Shown here piece after piece: positions 27,071 through 36,343 of a stretch of 64,000 nucleotides of DNA (its first letter is position 1; every line of letters starts with the position of its first letter). The notes under the pieces were generated by a model. That model was not told the DNA's origin. It did not search any database and worked only from the letters and a program-made list of their open reading frames with translations. The translations under genes were made by a program, and so were the position numbers. Source of the stretch: Neisseria zoodegmatis (GTDB lineage: Bacteria > Pseudomonadota > Gammaproteobacteria > Burkholderiales > Neisseriaceae); contig NZ_LT906434.1 of the NCBI RefSeq assembly GCF_900187305.1, positions 1,674,001-1,738,000 of the forward strand. Reading direction: 5' to 3'.

Positions 27071-28102
27071 ATGCTGCAAACCGACAACCTGAGCGCGGCG
27101 CAACCGCAACGCATCATCACCGCCCAAAGCATCTCCGCCCAAGAAGAGCTGCTCGAACGCGCCCTGCGCCCGAAAACGTTGGGCGATTACATCGGCCAGC
27201 ACAAAGCCAAAGAACAGCTTGCCATCTTTATCGAAGCGGCGAAAAAACGCGGCGAAGCACTCGACCACACCCTGCTGTTCGGTCCACCGGGATTGGGCAA
27301 AACCACGTTGGCACACATCATCGCCAAAGAATTGGGCGTAAACCTGCGCCAAACCAGCGGCCCCGTGCTCGAGCGCGCCGGCGACTTGGCCGCCCTGCTG
27401 ACCAACCTCGAGCCGCACGACGTATTGTTTATCGACGAAATCCACCGCCTCAGCCCCGTGGTGGAAGAAATCCTCTACCCCGCACTCGAAGACTACCAAC
27501 TCGACATCATGATCGGCGAAGGCCCCGCCGCCCGCTCGGTGAAAATCGACCTGCCGCCGTTCACTCTGGTAGGCGCAACCACCCGCGCCGGCATGCTCAC
27601 CAACCCGCTGCGCGACCGTTTCGGCATCGTTTCCCGTTTGGAATTTTACGAGCACAATGACTTGGCCACCATCGTCGCCCGTTCCGCCCAGCTTTTGCAG
27701 TTGAACATGGGCGAAGAAGGCGCAATGGAAATCGCCCGCCGCAGCCGCGGCACGCCCCGCATCGCCAACCGTTTGCTGCGCCGCGTGCGCGATTACGCCG
27801 AAGTGAAAAATCAGGGATTGATTAACGCCGAAACCGCCGATGCCGCCTTAAGCATGCTCGATGTCGATGCGGTAGGCTTGGACGTGATGGACAGGAAATT
27901 CCTCGAAGCCGTCATCTACAAATTCAGCGGCGGCCCGGTCGGATTGGAAAACATCGCCGCCGCCATCGGCGAATCCACCGACACCATCGAAGACGTTATC
28001 GAACCGTATTTAATCCAACAAGGCTTCCTGCAACGCACCCCGCGTGGGCGCATGGCGACCGAACGCAGCTACCTGCACTTCGGCGTGAGCATGGATAAAT
28101 AA
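27071..28102 (+). CDS. ruvB: Holliday junction branch-migration ATPase RuvB
   Basis: 343 residues of AAA+ motor. It has [11 protein letters not shown] at the N-terminus, Walker [12 protein letters not shown], Walker B FIDEIHRL, sensor/arginine-finger region GATTRAGML, and a C-terminal winged helix ending [17 protein letters not shown]. It works with RuvA and RuvC, neither of which is next to it here. Confidence 0.97.
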   Translation: MLQTDNLSAAQPQRIITAQSISAQEELLERALRPKTLGDYIGQHKAKEQLAIFIEAAKKRGEALDHTLLFGPPGLGKTTLAHIIAKELGVNLRQTSGPVLERAGDLAALLTNLEPHDVLFIDEIHRLSPVVEEILYPALEDYQLDIMIGEGPAARSVKIDLPPFTLVGATTRAGMLTNPLRDRFGIVSRLEFYEHNDLATIVARSAQLLQLNMGEEGAMEIARRSRGTPRIANRLLRRVRDYAEVKNQGLINAETADAALSMLDVDAVGLDVMDRKFLEAVIYKFSGGPVGLENIAAAIGESTDTIEDVIEPYLIQQGFLQRTPRGRMATERSYLHFGVSMDK

Positions 28103-28103
28103 A

Positions 28104-28133
28104 AATGCCGTCTGAACATTTTCAGACGGCATT
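28104..28133. terminator. AT-DUS hairpin after ruvB
   Basis: AATGCCGTCTGAA and TTCAGACGGCATT with a short loop. This is one of the few copies here in the AT dialect used by pathogenic Neisseria. Confidence 0.8.
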
Positions 28134-28159
28134 CAAATATATTGAACCTTCAAACACGT

Positions 28160-28690
28160 TTATTCATCTACATAATAAATAATCGGCCGATCAGACTGAT
28201 AGCGTTCCCCATCGCGGCGGGGATAATGCCCCAAACCGGTTGAATCAACATTACCGTACTGACCGATCATAGGCAGAGATTTCTTAAGAATCTTTCTATG
28301 CTCTTCTTCCGTGAGCATATCTAAATCTTTATAAGGAGGATGAGCCGTAGCCTGCGCCTTAAATTCCTTCGCAGCCACTTTCGCCTTATCGGTATCAATA
28401 ACAGGCGCCGGCGGATTGTCGCCCGACTTCACCACACCCTCAGCCGTCACATGGTCAGCCTGATTAGACATCTTCTTCATACCGCTACTTTTTTTACTGC
28501 GCGAAGATTGTAATTCCACTTGCTCATGAGGCTTATTGAAGTGACTCTCTGCCACCGCAGCAACTTGTTCTTTAGTAGTAGGCTTAGCTTGAACAGTTTC
28601 CTTCTCTGAATGTGCGCATGCAGCTGCCAGCATAATGGCAGGTAACCAAACACACAGGCGACAATAGCCTTTGACATTCATATTTTTCAA
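28160..28690 (-). CDS. Putative lipoprotein at the end of the curli-like cassette
   Basis: About 176 residues from the TTG at 28690, which has GGGAGGAG upstream; GTG 28696 and ATG 28681 are alternatives. The signal peptide ends in lipobox LAAAC. The mature part is hydrophilic, lysine-rich and probably disordered for ~100 residues, ending in a proline/tyrosine-rich segment (SDRPIIYYVDE). It lies downstream of the CsgG-like gene on the same strand but behind a variant DUS hairpin, so co-transcription is uncertain. No family was recognised; an accessory role in the cassette is inferred from position only. Confidence 0.65.
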   Translation of the reverse strand: MKNMNVKGYCRLCVWLPAIMLAAACAHSEKETVQAKPTTKEQVAAVAESHFNKPHEQVELQSSRSKKSSGMKKMSNQADHVTAEGVVKSGDNPPAPVIDTDKAKVAAKEFKAQATAHPPYKDLDMLTEEEHRKILKKSLPMIGQYGNVDSTGLGHYPRRDGERYQSDRPIIYYVDE

Positions 28691-28751
28691 GGTCACATCT
28701 CCTCCCTCTCGGATGGCATTAAAAGCCATTGAAATCTACAAAAGTAAACAT

Positions 28752-28790
28752 AAAGGCCGTCTATACCGTTTTGTACAGACGGCCTTTAAT
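28752..28790. terminator. Variant DUS hairpin within the cassette
   Basis: AAAGGCCGTCT and AGACGGCCTTT pair around a loop that lacks the canonical TGAA, so it is a diverged uptake sequence. It separates the CsgG-like gene from the downstream lipoprotein gene. Confidence 0.65.
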
Positions 28791-28847
28791 GACCATTCTA
28801 CTATAATCCACCAAAACATACGGCTGTTTTGGCATTACACCATGAAT

Positions 28848-29735
28848 TTAAGATTTTTTAGGCGCACATTTTTTTTGCAGCTGCAATTCAGGATAAGCCA
28901 AATCCGCCACCCATAAGCTGGCTGCATCAAGCAATACCTGCTGCGCACTTTGCACGCTTTCCACTTGACCGGAAGAGAACGAGTATCCGATACCGGGCTC
29001 AGAACCTGTCAACTGAATGCTAAACTCTTTTCTCTTGGCCGAATATTTCAAATCGAAAGAAGTCGCATAAGCAATAGTATTGGTTGAAGGATCGGTAACG
29101 TTAACGGCCAAGCTAATGATTTTAGAAGAATTGCTCACGCCGTAATCAATATTACCCTGAATTCTAGCTTTGCTCTGAGAAGCATTGGCACCACGGCCTC
29201 TATTGAAAAAATCTTCCTGATCGTTGCGCGTAAATGCAGCTTCAATCGGGATCAACTGAAGATAAGTAGCGGGAGACAAACCTGCTTGGTTACGGATAAA
29301 ATTCATGGAAGCCAAATTACCGTCTTGATAGGCTTTCAAATAGTTGGTATTCACCAAACCAAAAGCATTAATCCCAACCGGCCCGTTAACCGCTTGAAAA
29401 ATCAAAGGCTCTTCTTTGACCACTTTGGCCAAAGTATATGGGAATAATGCATGTATACGCGTTTTTAAATGAAAAGCTCCTGCATCAGCCAACGGGCTGT
29501 GCAACGCTTGCTGCCTTACTGTTCCGTCGATAACACTAGATACGATAAACAGAGAAACTCGAGGCGAAGTCTTGGTAAATTCTTCAAACTCCTTACCAAC
29601 ACAATCCAAAGATTTGTCTAACGAAGATTCTGTGTAATTGGGTGTGGCAGTAGTAGAAACGAAATCTACCGATTGAGAAGAACAACCGGAAAGCAATAAA
29701 GCCAAGCCTAGAATTTTTAAAGCAGAAGCTTTCAT
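28848..29735 (-). CDS. CsgG/HfaB-like outer-membrane secretion lipoprotein
   Basis: 295 residues. Lipoprotein signal with lipobox LLLSGC (Cys18). By eye the order of segments follows CsgG: an early strand plus VIDGTV (cf. the start of the periplasmic domain), a helix before EEPLIFQAVN, a variable region ending GRGANASQSKARIQGNIDYG (transmembrane-hairpin zone), then KIISLAVNVTDPSTNTIAYA (cf. AVNLRVVNVSTGEIL in CsgG), and a C-terminal helix DAASLWVADLAYPEL. CsgG forms the nonameric pore that exports curli subunits; HfaB is its holdfast counterpart. The neighbours fit: a repeat-bearing exported protein and a small secreted protein lie upstream. The family call is inference and not certain. Confidence 0.6.
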   Translation of the reverse strand: MKASALKILGLALLLSGCSSQSVDFVSTTATPNYTESSLDKSLDCVGKEFEEFTKTSPRVSLFIVSSVIDGTVRQQALHSPLADAGAFHLKTRIHALFPYTLAKVVKEEPLIFQAVNGPVGINAFGLVNTNYLKAYQDGNLASMNFIRNQAGLSPATYLQLIPIEAAFTRNDQEDFFNRGRGANASQSKARIQGNIDYGVSNSSKIISLAVNVTDPSTNTIAYATSFDLKYSAKRKEFSIQLTGSEPGIGYSFSSGQVESVQSAQQVLLDAASLWVADLAYPELQLQKKCAPKKS

Positions 29736-29787
29736 AATAATGCATTCTCCCTACTATTTTTGATTAGGTTACTTTTAAAAACATTAA

Positions 29788-30162
29788 TTAATGGCAGCCT
29801 TTAATATTAACTTTTCCAATATAGGCTTTGCTTGTAATCTTGGGTTGATTCACTTTACCGGCACGTTTAGAAGATGAAGTATCTACATTGATATAATTAG
29901 CGTAAAAAGCACATTTCGGCTTCACAATATTATCAACATAGTATGAATTTCCGTAGGGATCAATCACATGATAACCATTAGTTTTCGGATCCTGAGGCCG
30001 TACACGAGCCTCATTAATCATCTTCTCAGGGGTTATCATCGATCTAGTGGAAGGAATATCAGGAAACCCCGGATGCTCTGCCATCAGCTGCAAAGGAGCC
30101 ATCATCACTGAAAAAAACAGGCAAATATTTAATTTTGATAAATTTCTCATCATCATAATCAT
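29788..30162 (-). CDS. Small secreted protein of the curli-like cassette
   Basis: 124 residues. A Sec signal (hydrophobic LNICLFFSVMMAPLQLMA) is probably cleaved before EHPGFPD. The mature protein is about 96 residues with two cysteines (84 and 123) that could form a disulphide and a lysine/valine-rich C-terminus. Several ATGs occur at the start; the first (30162) has GGAAGG at suitable spacing. It lies 86 bases after the repeat protein and 52 before the CsgG-like gene. It could be a minor subunit, nucleator, or CsgE/F-type helper, but shows no recognisable similarity to those. Confidence 0.65.
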   Translation of the reverse strand: MIMMMRNLSKLNICLFFSVMMAPLQLMAEHPGFPDIPSTRSMITPEKMINEARVRPQDPKTNGYHVIDPYGNSYYVDNIVKPKCAFYANYINVDTSSSKRAGKVNQPKITSKAYIGKVNIKGCH

Positions 30163-30248
30163 ACCCTGCCTTCCATATTCAATATATTAAACAGGGTCGA
30201 CAGCAAAATTTTCATTTTCACTGCCAACCCATATCAGCAAATCAATGC

Positions 30249-30620
30249 TTATTTGATTGCGATTACGTTAACACCTTGAGTGTTGTTAGCACCACGGGTA
30301 GTTTTCAAGTTTACTTCGTTAGCGAAAGCTGCTTGATCAACGCGACGGGTAAACATGCCACCAACTACTACGTTGCCACCTTGAACGTTGTTAGAAGCTT
30401 CATCAATTTCAAAGTCCAGCTTGTTAGCCAAAATGCCTTGTTCAACGTCATGCAAGTCTTTAGTAGAAGTAACAACGTTCAAGCCTTGAACGTTGTTAGA
30501 AGCTTTAAATACGTTCAATTGAGCATCTGTATTAACTACAACAGCTTGATTGAAAGAACCAGCGGCGAAAACAGAAGCGCTCATACCCAAAGCCACGATA
30601 GCAGCAGTCAATTTTTTCAT
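30249..30620 (-). CDS. Exported curlin-like repeat protein
   Basis: 123 residues. Signal peptide 1-19/20 (MKKLTAAIVALGMSASVFA). The mature protein is three units: Q-x4-N at 25-30, 61-66 and 96-101, each followed by SNNVQGLNVV (41-50), SNNVQGGNVV (76-85) and ANNTQGVNVI (111-120). The NN motifs are spaced exactly 35 residues apart. Regular Gln/Asn/Gly ladders with alternating hydrophobics are the hallmark of curli-type stacked beta-hairpins. The repeats are also near-identical at DNA level, pointing to internal duplication. AAAGGA precedes the ATG at good spacing. It is first in the cassette, as expected for an abundant subunit. Confidence 0.72.
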   Translation of the reverse strand: MKKLTAAIVALGMSASVFAAGSFNQAVVVNTDAQLNVFKASNNVQGLNVVTSTKDLHDVEQGILANKLDFEIDEASNNVQGGNVVVGGMFTRRVDQAAFANEVNLKTTRGANNTQGVNVIAIK

Positions 30621-30639
30621 GATACATTCCTTTCATAGA

Positions 30640-31455
30640 CAAGTTAAACAGACCTTGAATCAAATTTAAATATTTGAGTTACGGTCAGAAACATAAAAAG
30701 GGATATACAACTCCCGCACTGCAATAAATCCATCTACAACCTATAGCTTAAAATATAAAAACTTCAAGAAAATAAATATTCGATGGATTTGAGTTAATTA
30801 TATCCATAAAAAATTAATAATCCATTTCTTAAATTATTATTTTTAAAGTTATCTTATTAATAAGTAAAGCAAAATTTACATACAAACATGTTTGTTTATA
30901 TAACAAATCTTATATATTTCATAAACATATACACTTTAAATAATATTTCATTAAAATAATTCAATATAATTAGATTGTCAAAGCTTCTAAAATATAAAAA
31001 ATACAACCTTATTTAACTTAAATTAATAATATTTTTGATGTTAAATTTAATAACAATGCTAAATATCATAAAATTTATACAATAACTATTCCAATATAAT
31101 AAATATTTAGCATAAAAATCTAATTTATCCATCTTGCGTTATTTTTTGACGGAAAGACAAAACGCAATTTAACCTTCAAAAATTTTTCATTTTATAAAAT
31201 AATTTAAATTAACATTTATGTGTAAAAATAATAAAATTTGTAAAAGTTTCATCAATAATTCTTTCGTATATTTTCTTTTATAAAATTTCATATTTTTTTG
31301 TATTGTATGAATAAATTTTTAAAAGTTACTGACGACTGGAAATATCATCCAAGCTGTATTTTTAAGAGCAAAAATGATTCATATCTTCTATCTACTTAAT
31401 AAAGCATTCCCACATTGATGATAAATCCAATCAATTTGAACAACCAAAATAAAAA
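30640..31455. other. Very AT-rich gene-free region upstream of the curli-like cassette
   Basis: About 800 bases with no credible open frame on either strand and no DUS, in contrast to the rest of the window. A 7-bp inverted repeat (TTGCGTT at 31134, AACGCAA at 31161) is the only clear site-like feature and could be a regulator target. Promoter sequences for the cassette must lie here, but the composition prevents picking one. Confidence 0.6.
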
Positions 31456-31496
31456 CAAAAAAGCCGAACTCTGATCTAATCAAAGTCCGGCTTTTT
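31456..31496 (-). terminator. Rho-independent terminator of lepB
   Basis: Read on the reverse strand, AAAAAGCCG...CGGCTTTTT forms a long stem with only G-U wobbles and a 3-base loop, ending in a T run. This is one of the few terminators here not made from uptake sequences. Confidence 0.8.
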
Positions 31497-31508
31497 CATT
31501 TAAGCTAA

Positions 31509-32522
31509 CTAACGAATGCTGGTTCCTATACGGCTCATATCACGGAAATTCATCCAAATGAAAAAGGCTTTTCCAACGATATATTTATCGTCTACAAAAC
31601 CCCAATAGCGGGAATCAGAGCTGCCGTCCCGATTGTCTCCCAACGCAAAATAGTGGCCTTCGGGTACTTTACAAGTAAATCCACTGCCATCAGCAGCATA
31701 TTGGCAATTTTCAATCAAACCGCTCTGCAAGCCTGCTTCTAACATTCTCTGCTGTACGAAATTCACTGCATTGACATCTACAGCCGGAATATCATCCATC
31801 TTCAGCACATCAAAATCATGATCGAATACCGATGCCTGATAAATTTTCGCCTCACGAGTCAGCGCAGGATCTTGATCATCGGGATAAGAATAGGTGCCTT
31901 TAAGTATGTCTTTCTCCCTAACGCCGTTAATCGTCAGTACCTTATCCTGATATTCGATAACATCCCCCGGAACAGCAACGATACGCTTGATGTAATTGAT
32001 CTTAGGATCTTCGGGATAATTGAATACGGCTACATCACCACGTTGGATTTGGCCGGTAGGAATCAACACATTATTGATAATCGGTGTGCGGATACCGTAT
32101 GCAAACTTATTTACCAGAATGAAATCGCCCACCACCAAACCGGGGCGCATCGAGCTGGAAGGGATCTGAAACGGCTCGGCAACAAATGTGCGCAACACAA
32201 ACACCACTAAGATAATCGGAAAAAATCCACCCAAATAATCGGTAAAGTGGTTGTTGGCGCCATGATATTCTGCGTGCTTTTTCAGACGGCCTTTATGTAC
32301 AAACCATATCGCGCCCGTTATCAATACGAAAATCAATAAAACAGCGGTGAAGCTCATAAAAGCGGACAATATGCCAAACAGGCCGACCATCATCAACAGA
32401 TAGCCCCATTGCAGTGAATTGCTCCATTCGCCGTTTTCTTCGCGCTCTTTATTGCTTTTGGTAAACAGCACCAAGCCGACAACCAAAGCGGCTATCGCAC
32501 CGAGTATCAAAGTTGTGTTCAT
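31509..32522 (-). CDS. lepB: Signal peptidase I
   Basis: 337 residues. Two N-terminal membrane helices are followed by the periplasmic catalytic domain. The Ser nucleophile is in PSSSMRPGLVVGD, the Lys general base in YIKRIVAVPGD, and GDNRDGSSDSRYWG is the box-E motif. It removes Sec and Tat signals, including those of the cassette just downstream. Its ATG overlaps the lepA stop (TAATG), implying translational coupling. Confidence 0.96.
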   Translation of the reverse strand: MNTTLILGAIAALVVGLVLFTKSNKEREENGEWSNSLQWGYLLMMVGLFGILSAFMSFTAVLLIFVLITGAIWFVHKGRLKKHAEYHGANNHFTDYLGGFFPIILVVFVLRTFVAEPFQIPSSSMRPGLVVGDFILVNKFAYGIRTPIINNVLIPTGQIQRGDVAVFNYPEDPKINYIKRIVAVPGDVIEYQDKVLTINGVREKDILKGTYSYPDDQDPALTREAKIYQASVFDHDFDVLKMDDIPAVDVNAVNFVQQRMLEAGLQSGLIENCQYAADGSGFTCKVPEGHYFALGDNRDGSSDSRYWGFVDDKYIVGKAFFIWMNFRDMSRIGTSIR

Positions 32523-34327
32523 TATTTATCCCCAACCTGCAAAATAGCCAAGAACGCGCTCTGCGGAATTTCCACATTGCCGACCTGTTTCATACGGCGT
32601 TTACCGGCTTTTTGTTTTTCAAGAAGTTTTTTCTTACGCGTGATATCGCCGCCGTAACATTTGGCCAATACGTTTTTACGCAGGGCTTTTACGGTTTCGC
32701 GGGCGATAATCTGGCTGCCGATTGCCGCTTGTACGGCAATATCGAACATCTGACGCGGAATCAGTTCGCGCATTTTCGCCGCCAGTTCGCGGCCGCGGAA
32801 CACGGCATTGGAGCGGTGGACAATCAGGCTCAAGGCATCGACTTTTTCGCCGTTCACCATAATATCCAGCTTAATCAGATCGGCCGCTTGGAATTCTTTA
32901 AACTCATAATCCAACGAAGCATAGCCGCGTGAAGTGGATTTGAGCTTGTCGAAGAAATCCATCACCACTTCGTTCATCGGCAGATCGTAAGTGAGCATCA
33001 CTTGGCGGCCCATGTATTGCATGTTTTTTTGTACGCCGCGTTTTTGGTTGCACAAGGTCATCACCGCACCCACATATTCCTGCGGCACCAAAATCGTAGC
33101 CGTGATAATCGGCTCGAATATCGTGTCGATACTGCCGACATCGGGCAGTTTGGACGGGTTCTCCACTTCGATTTTTTCGCCGTTTTTCAACAAGACTTCA
33201 TATACCACCGTCGGCGCGGTGGTAATCAAATCCATATCGAATTCGCGCTCCAAGCGTTCCTGCACGATTTCCAAATGCAACAGCCCCAAGAAGCCGCAGC
33301 GGAAACCGAAACCCAAGGCTTGGGAAACTTCCGGCTCGAATTTCAGCGAAGCGTCGTTTAATTGCAGTTTTTCCAAAGCATCGCGCAAGGCTTCGTAATC
33401 GTGGCTTTCCACCGGATACAAACCGGCAAATACCTGCGATTGAACCTCTTGGAAACCGGGCAAAGCTTTTTCGGCAGGATTGGCTGCCAAGGTAATGGTG
33501 TCGCCAACTTTGGCAGCGTTCAATTCTTTGATGCCGGTAATCAGGAAGCCTACTTCGCCGGCTTTTAATTCTTGTTTTTGCACCGACTTCGGCGTAAACA
33601 CACCAAGTTGCTCCGCCTGCGTTTCGGCTTTGGTGCTCATAAACAGCAGCTTGTCTTTCAGTTTCAGACGGCCTTCTTTAACGCGGATAAGCATCACTAC
33701 GCCGACATAATTATCAAACCAAGAGTCGATGATCATGGCTTGCAAGGGTGCATCTTCATCGCCTTCGGGAGCAGGAATTTTGGCAACGATTTCTTCCAAC
33801 ACGTCTTCCACGCCCAAGCCGCTTTTGGCAGAGCAGGTTACTGCACCGACAGCATCGATACCGATGATGTCTTCGATTTCCTGCGCCACGCGGTCGGGGT
33901 CGGCTGCGGGTAAATCGATTTTATTCAGCACGGGCACCACTTCCACACCCAAATCAATCGCGGTATAGCAGTTGGCCACGGTTTGCGCTTCCACGCCTTG
34001 CGAAGCGTCCACAACCAAGAGCGCGCCTTCGCAAGCAGATAACGAGCGGGACACTTCGTAGGAAAAATCGACGTGTCCGGGGGTGTCGATTAGGTTGAGC
34101 TGATAGGTTTGCCCGTCGCGCGCCTTATAGTTCAGGGCGGCGGTTTGCGCTTTGATGGTAATGCCGCGCTCTTTTTCAATATCCATCGAGTCCAGCACCT
34201 GCGTGCTCATTTCGCGCATTTCCAAGCCGCCGCAATATTGGATAAAGCGGTCGGCCAGTGTGGATTTGCCGTGGTCGATATGGGCGATAATGGAAAAGTT
34301 TCTAATGTTTTTCATTGAGTTAGACAT
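32522..34327 (-). CDS. lepA: Elongation factor 4 (LepA)
   Basis: 601 residues from ATG 34327; ATG 34315 (MKNIRNF) is the usual family start but is less well placed for ribosome binding. This translational GTPase back-translocates stalled ribosomes or aids their biogenesis. G1 is AHIDHGKST, followed by DTPGHVDF and NKIDLP, and the LepA-specific C-terminal domain ends [17 protein letters not shown]. It forms the lepA-lepB operon. In many proteobacteria rnc-era follows lepB; here 5.9 kb intervenes. Confidence 0.97.
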   Translation of the reverse strand: MSNSMKNIRNFSIIAHIDHGKSTLADRFIQYCGGLEMREMSTQVLDSMDIEKERGITIKAQTAALNYKARDGQTYQLNLIDTPGHVDFSYEVSRSLSACEGALLVVDASQGVEAQTVANCYTAIDLGVEVVPVLNKIDLPAADPDRVAQEIEDIIGIDAVGAVTCSAKSGLGVEDVLEEIVAKIPAPEGDEDAPLQAMIIDSWFDNYVGVVMLIRVKEGRLKLKDKLLFMSTKAETQAEQLGVFTPKSVQKQELKAGEVGFLITGIKELNAAKVGDTITLAANPAEKALPGFQEVQSQVFAGLYPVESHDYEALRDALEKLQLNDASLKFEPEVSQALGFGFRCGFLGLLHLEIVQERLEREFDMDLITTAPTVVYEVLLKNGEKIEVENPSKLPDVGSIDTIFEPIITATILVPQEYVGAVMTLCNQKRGVQKNMQYMGRQVMLTYDLPMNEVVMDFFDKLKSTSRGYASLDYEFKEFQAADLIKLDIMVNGEKVDALSLIVHRSNAVFRGRELAAKMRELIPRQMFDIAVQAAIGSQIIARETVKALRKNVLAKCYGGDITRKKKLLEKQKAGKRRMKQVGNVEIPQSAFLAILQVGDK

Positions 34328-34346
34328 GCTGCTCGTTATTCTGTGA

Positions 34347-34388
34347 GAGGCCGTCTGAAAAACAAGAACATACCGTTTCAGACGGCCT
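34347..34388. terminator. DUS hairpin upstream of lepA
   Basis: AGAGGCCGTCTGAAA and TTTCAGACGGCCT pair around an 18-base loop in the accA-lepA intergenic region. Confidence 0.6.
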
Positions 34389-34533
34389 GATAAATCGGGA
34401 TCAAATAGCCGCTTATTTTAGCTGAAAAAAGCGGTTTGGGCTAATTCAGACGGCCTTAAACCGTTACCGTCGTTTAAATAGGCAGCGCAGCCGCAAAGCT
34501 TCACGCTTGCGGCACGAACGGGCATTTCAATAT

Positions 34534-34568
34534 AAAAAAACAGCAGGTTTTAACGCCTGCTGTTTTTT
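34534..34568. terminator. Rho-independent terminator of accA
   Basis: AAAAAACAGCAGG and CCTGCTGTTTTTT form a perfect 13-bp stem around an 8-base loop, with T/A tracts on both sides. It ends the reverse-strand accA transcript. Confidence 0.88.
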
Positions 34569-34583
34569 GTATTGATGCCCGGT

Positions 34584-35543
34584 TTATTTCTCTACAAATT
34601 GGCCGTAAGACATAATCCGGTCGAAACGGCGGGTAAGCAGGTCGGACATAGGCATATCTTGCGCCATACGCAGTTGCTCGGCCAACACATCCTTAACGCG
34701 TTTTGCCATTTCGGCATGATCACGGTGGGCACCGCCCAAAGGTTCTTCAATCACGCGGTCGATCAATTTTAATTCGGCCAAACGTTTAGCGGTAATACCC
34801 AACGCTTGCGCAGCATCGGATGCTTTTTCTGCAGTTTTCCACAAAATAGAGGCGCAACCTTCGGGCGAGATCACCGAATAGGTGGAATATTGAAGCATAT
34901 TGACATAATCACCCACGGCAATCGCCAATGCGCCGCCGGAACCGCCCTCGCCGATAATCGTACACAACACCGGCACATGCAGTTTGGTTAATTCGTAAAG
35001 GTTGCGGCCGATGGCTTCCGATTGGTTACGTTCTTCTGCGCCGATACCGGGATAAGCACCCGGCGTGTCGATAAATGTCATCACAGGCAGATGGAATTTT
35101 TCGGCCAGCTGCATCAAACGCAATGCTTTACGGTAGCCTTCGGGCCGCGGCATGCCGAAATTACGGCGGATTTTTTCTTTGGTATCACGGCCTTTCTGAT
35201 GTCCGATCACCACTACGCTTTGGCCGTTGAAGCGCGCCAATCCGCCGATAATGGCATGGTCGTCGGCATAGTGGCGGTCGCCGTGCAACTCTTCGAAATC
35301 GGTAAAAATGGTGTTGATATAGTCTAATGTGTAAGGGCGTTGGGGATGACGCGATACTTGGGATACTTGGGCGGGAGTGAGTTTGCTGAAAATCGATTTG
35401 GTTAAATCGGCACTTTTTTTCTGCAGGCGGACGATTTCTTCTGAAATATCTACGGCCGACTCACCTTGCACAAAGCGCAACTCATCGATTTTTTTCGTTA
35501 ATTCCGCAATAGGTTGTTCAAAATCCAAGAAAACGGGTTTCAT
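34584..35543 (-). CDS. accA: Acetyl-CoA carboxylase carboxyltransferase subunit alpha
   Basis: 319 residues from [11 protein letters not shown]. It supplies half of the carboxyltransferase that makes malonyl-CoA for fatty-acid synthesis. It has [50 protein letters not shown] and the oxyanion region [15 protein letters not shown]. accD is not adjacent. The start is chosen at the family position; an ATG 18 bases upstream is possible. Confidence 0.97.
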   Translation of the reverse strand: MKPVFLDFEQPIAELTKKIDELRFVQGESAVDISEEIVRLQKKSADLTKSIFSKLTPAQVSQVSRHPQRPYTLDYINTIFTDFEELHGDRHYADDHAIIGGLARFNGQSVVVIGHQKGRDTKEKIRRNFGMPRPEGYRKALRLMQLAEKFHLPVMTFIDTPGAYPGIGAEERNQSEAIGRNLYELTKLHVPVLCTIIGEGGSGGALAIAVGDYVNMLQYSTYSVISPEGCASILWKTAEKASDAAQALGITAKRLAELKLIDRVIEEPLGGAHRDHAEMAKRVKDVLAEQLRMAQDMPMSDLLTRRFDRIMSYGQFVEK

Positions 35544-35780
35544 AATTAATGCTCTTATCAATAGGATTCGGACGTAATCATACGCTAATCAAAGCAGTTT
35601 CGGCAGTATTTTGTCGTGTTTCATCACGCCGCCCGTCTGATTCGTCTGATTAATGTGTATTATGCCGTTGCATGTAACGGCTGTATCTCTATTTCCCGGG
35701 TTTTAGTGCAAATACTCGCACTGCACCCAATCCCGTATCTTATGCTAAACTCGCCCACACTTCAATCACACGGCAATAAC

Positions 35781-36182
35781 ATGAAAAGCGATCACGATAA
35801 TACTGCGATGCGGCTCGATAAATGGCTGTGGGCTGCACGTTTTTTCAAAACCCGTGCCTTGGCTCAAAAGCATATCGAATTGGGACGCGTACAGGTTAAC
35901 GGCTCCAAAGTAAAAAACAGCAAAAACATTTCTGCCGGCGACGTTATCGATTTAACTTTAAATTCGCTTCCCTACAAGCTGACCGTTTTGGCACTCAATC
36001 ACCAACGCCGACCCGCTCCCGAAGCGCGGATGCTGTATGAAGAAGACAAGCAGACGGCCGAGAAACGCGAAGCGCAAAAACTGCTCGACCAAGCCAGCCG
36101 CGTAAGTGCCGCGTATCCCGACGGACGGCCTACCAAGCGCGACCGACGCCAAATCGATAAAATCAAACGGGGCGAGTGGTAG
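35781..36182 (+). CDS. hslR: S4-domain RNA-binding heat-shock protein Hsp15
   Basis: 133 residues. The N-terminal S4 domain is clear (MRLDKWLWAARFFKTRALAQKHIELGRVQVNG) and is followed by the basic C-terminal helix with DGRPTKRDRRQIDK typical of Hsp15. Hsp15 rescues 50S subunits carrying nascent peptidyl-tRNA. The ATG at 35781 is chosen to match the family; the frame upstream is non-conserved. Confidence 0.9.
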   Translation: MKSDHDNTAMRLDKWLWAARFFKTRALAQKHIELGRVQVNGSKVKNSKNISAGDVIDLTLNSLPYKLTVLALNHQRRPAPEARMLYEEDKQTAEKREAQKLLDQASRVSAAYPDGRPTKRDRRQIDKIKRGEW

Positions 36183-36343
36183 CCAAACCGCATGTCATCT
36201 GCCCGTGTTAAGTTACCCCGCTGCACCTGACTGCTTATTTTCGGGCAGGCCGTCTGAAAAACTCCGACCGCCCGCCATCAACCACATGCAATGTTATCCG
36301 GCCTGCTACGGATAATCCGCGCCGATACCTATTTCATACCGCT

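Noticed and set aside
26726..27655. 309-codon reverse open frame
   Set aside because: Antisense to the 103-residue gene and ruvB; no domain.
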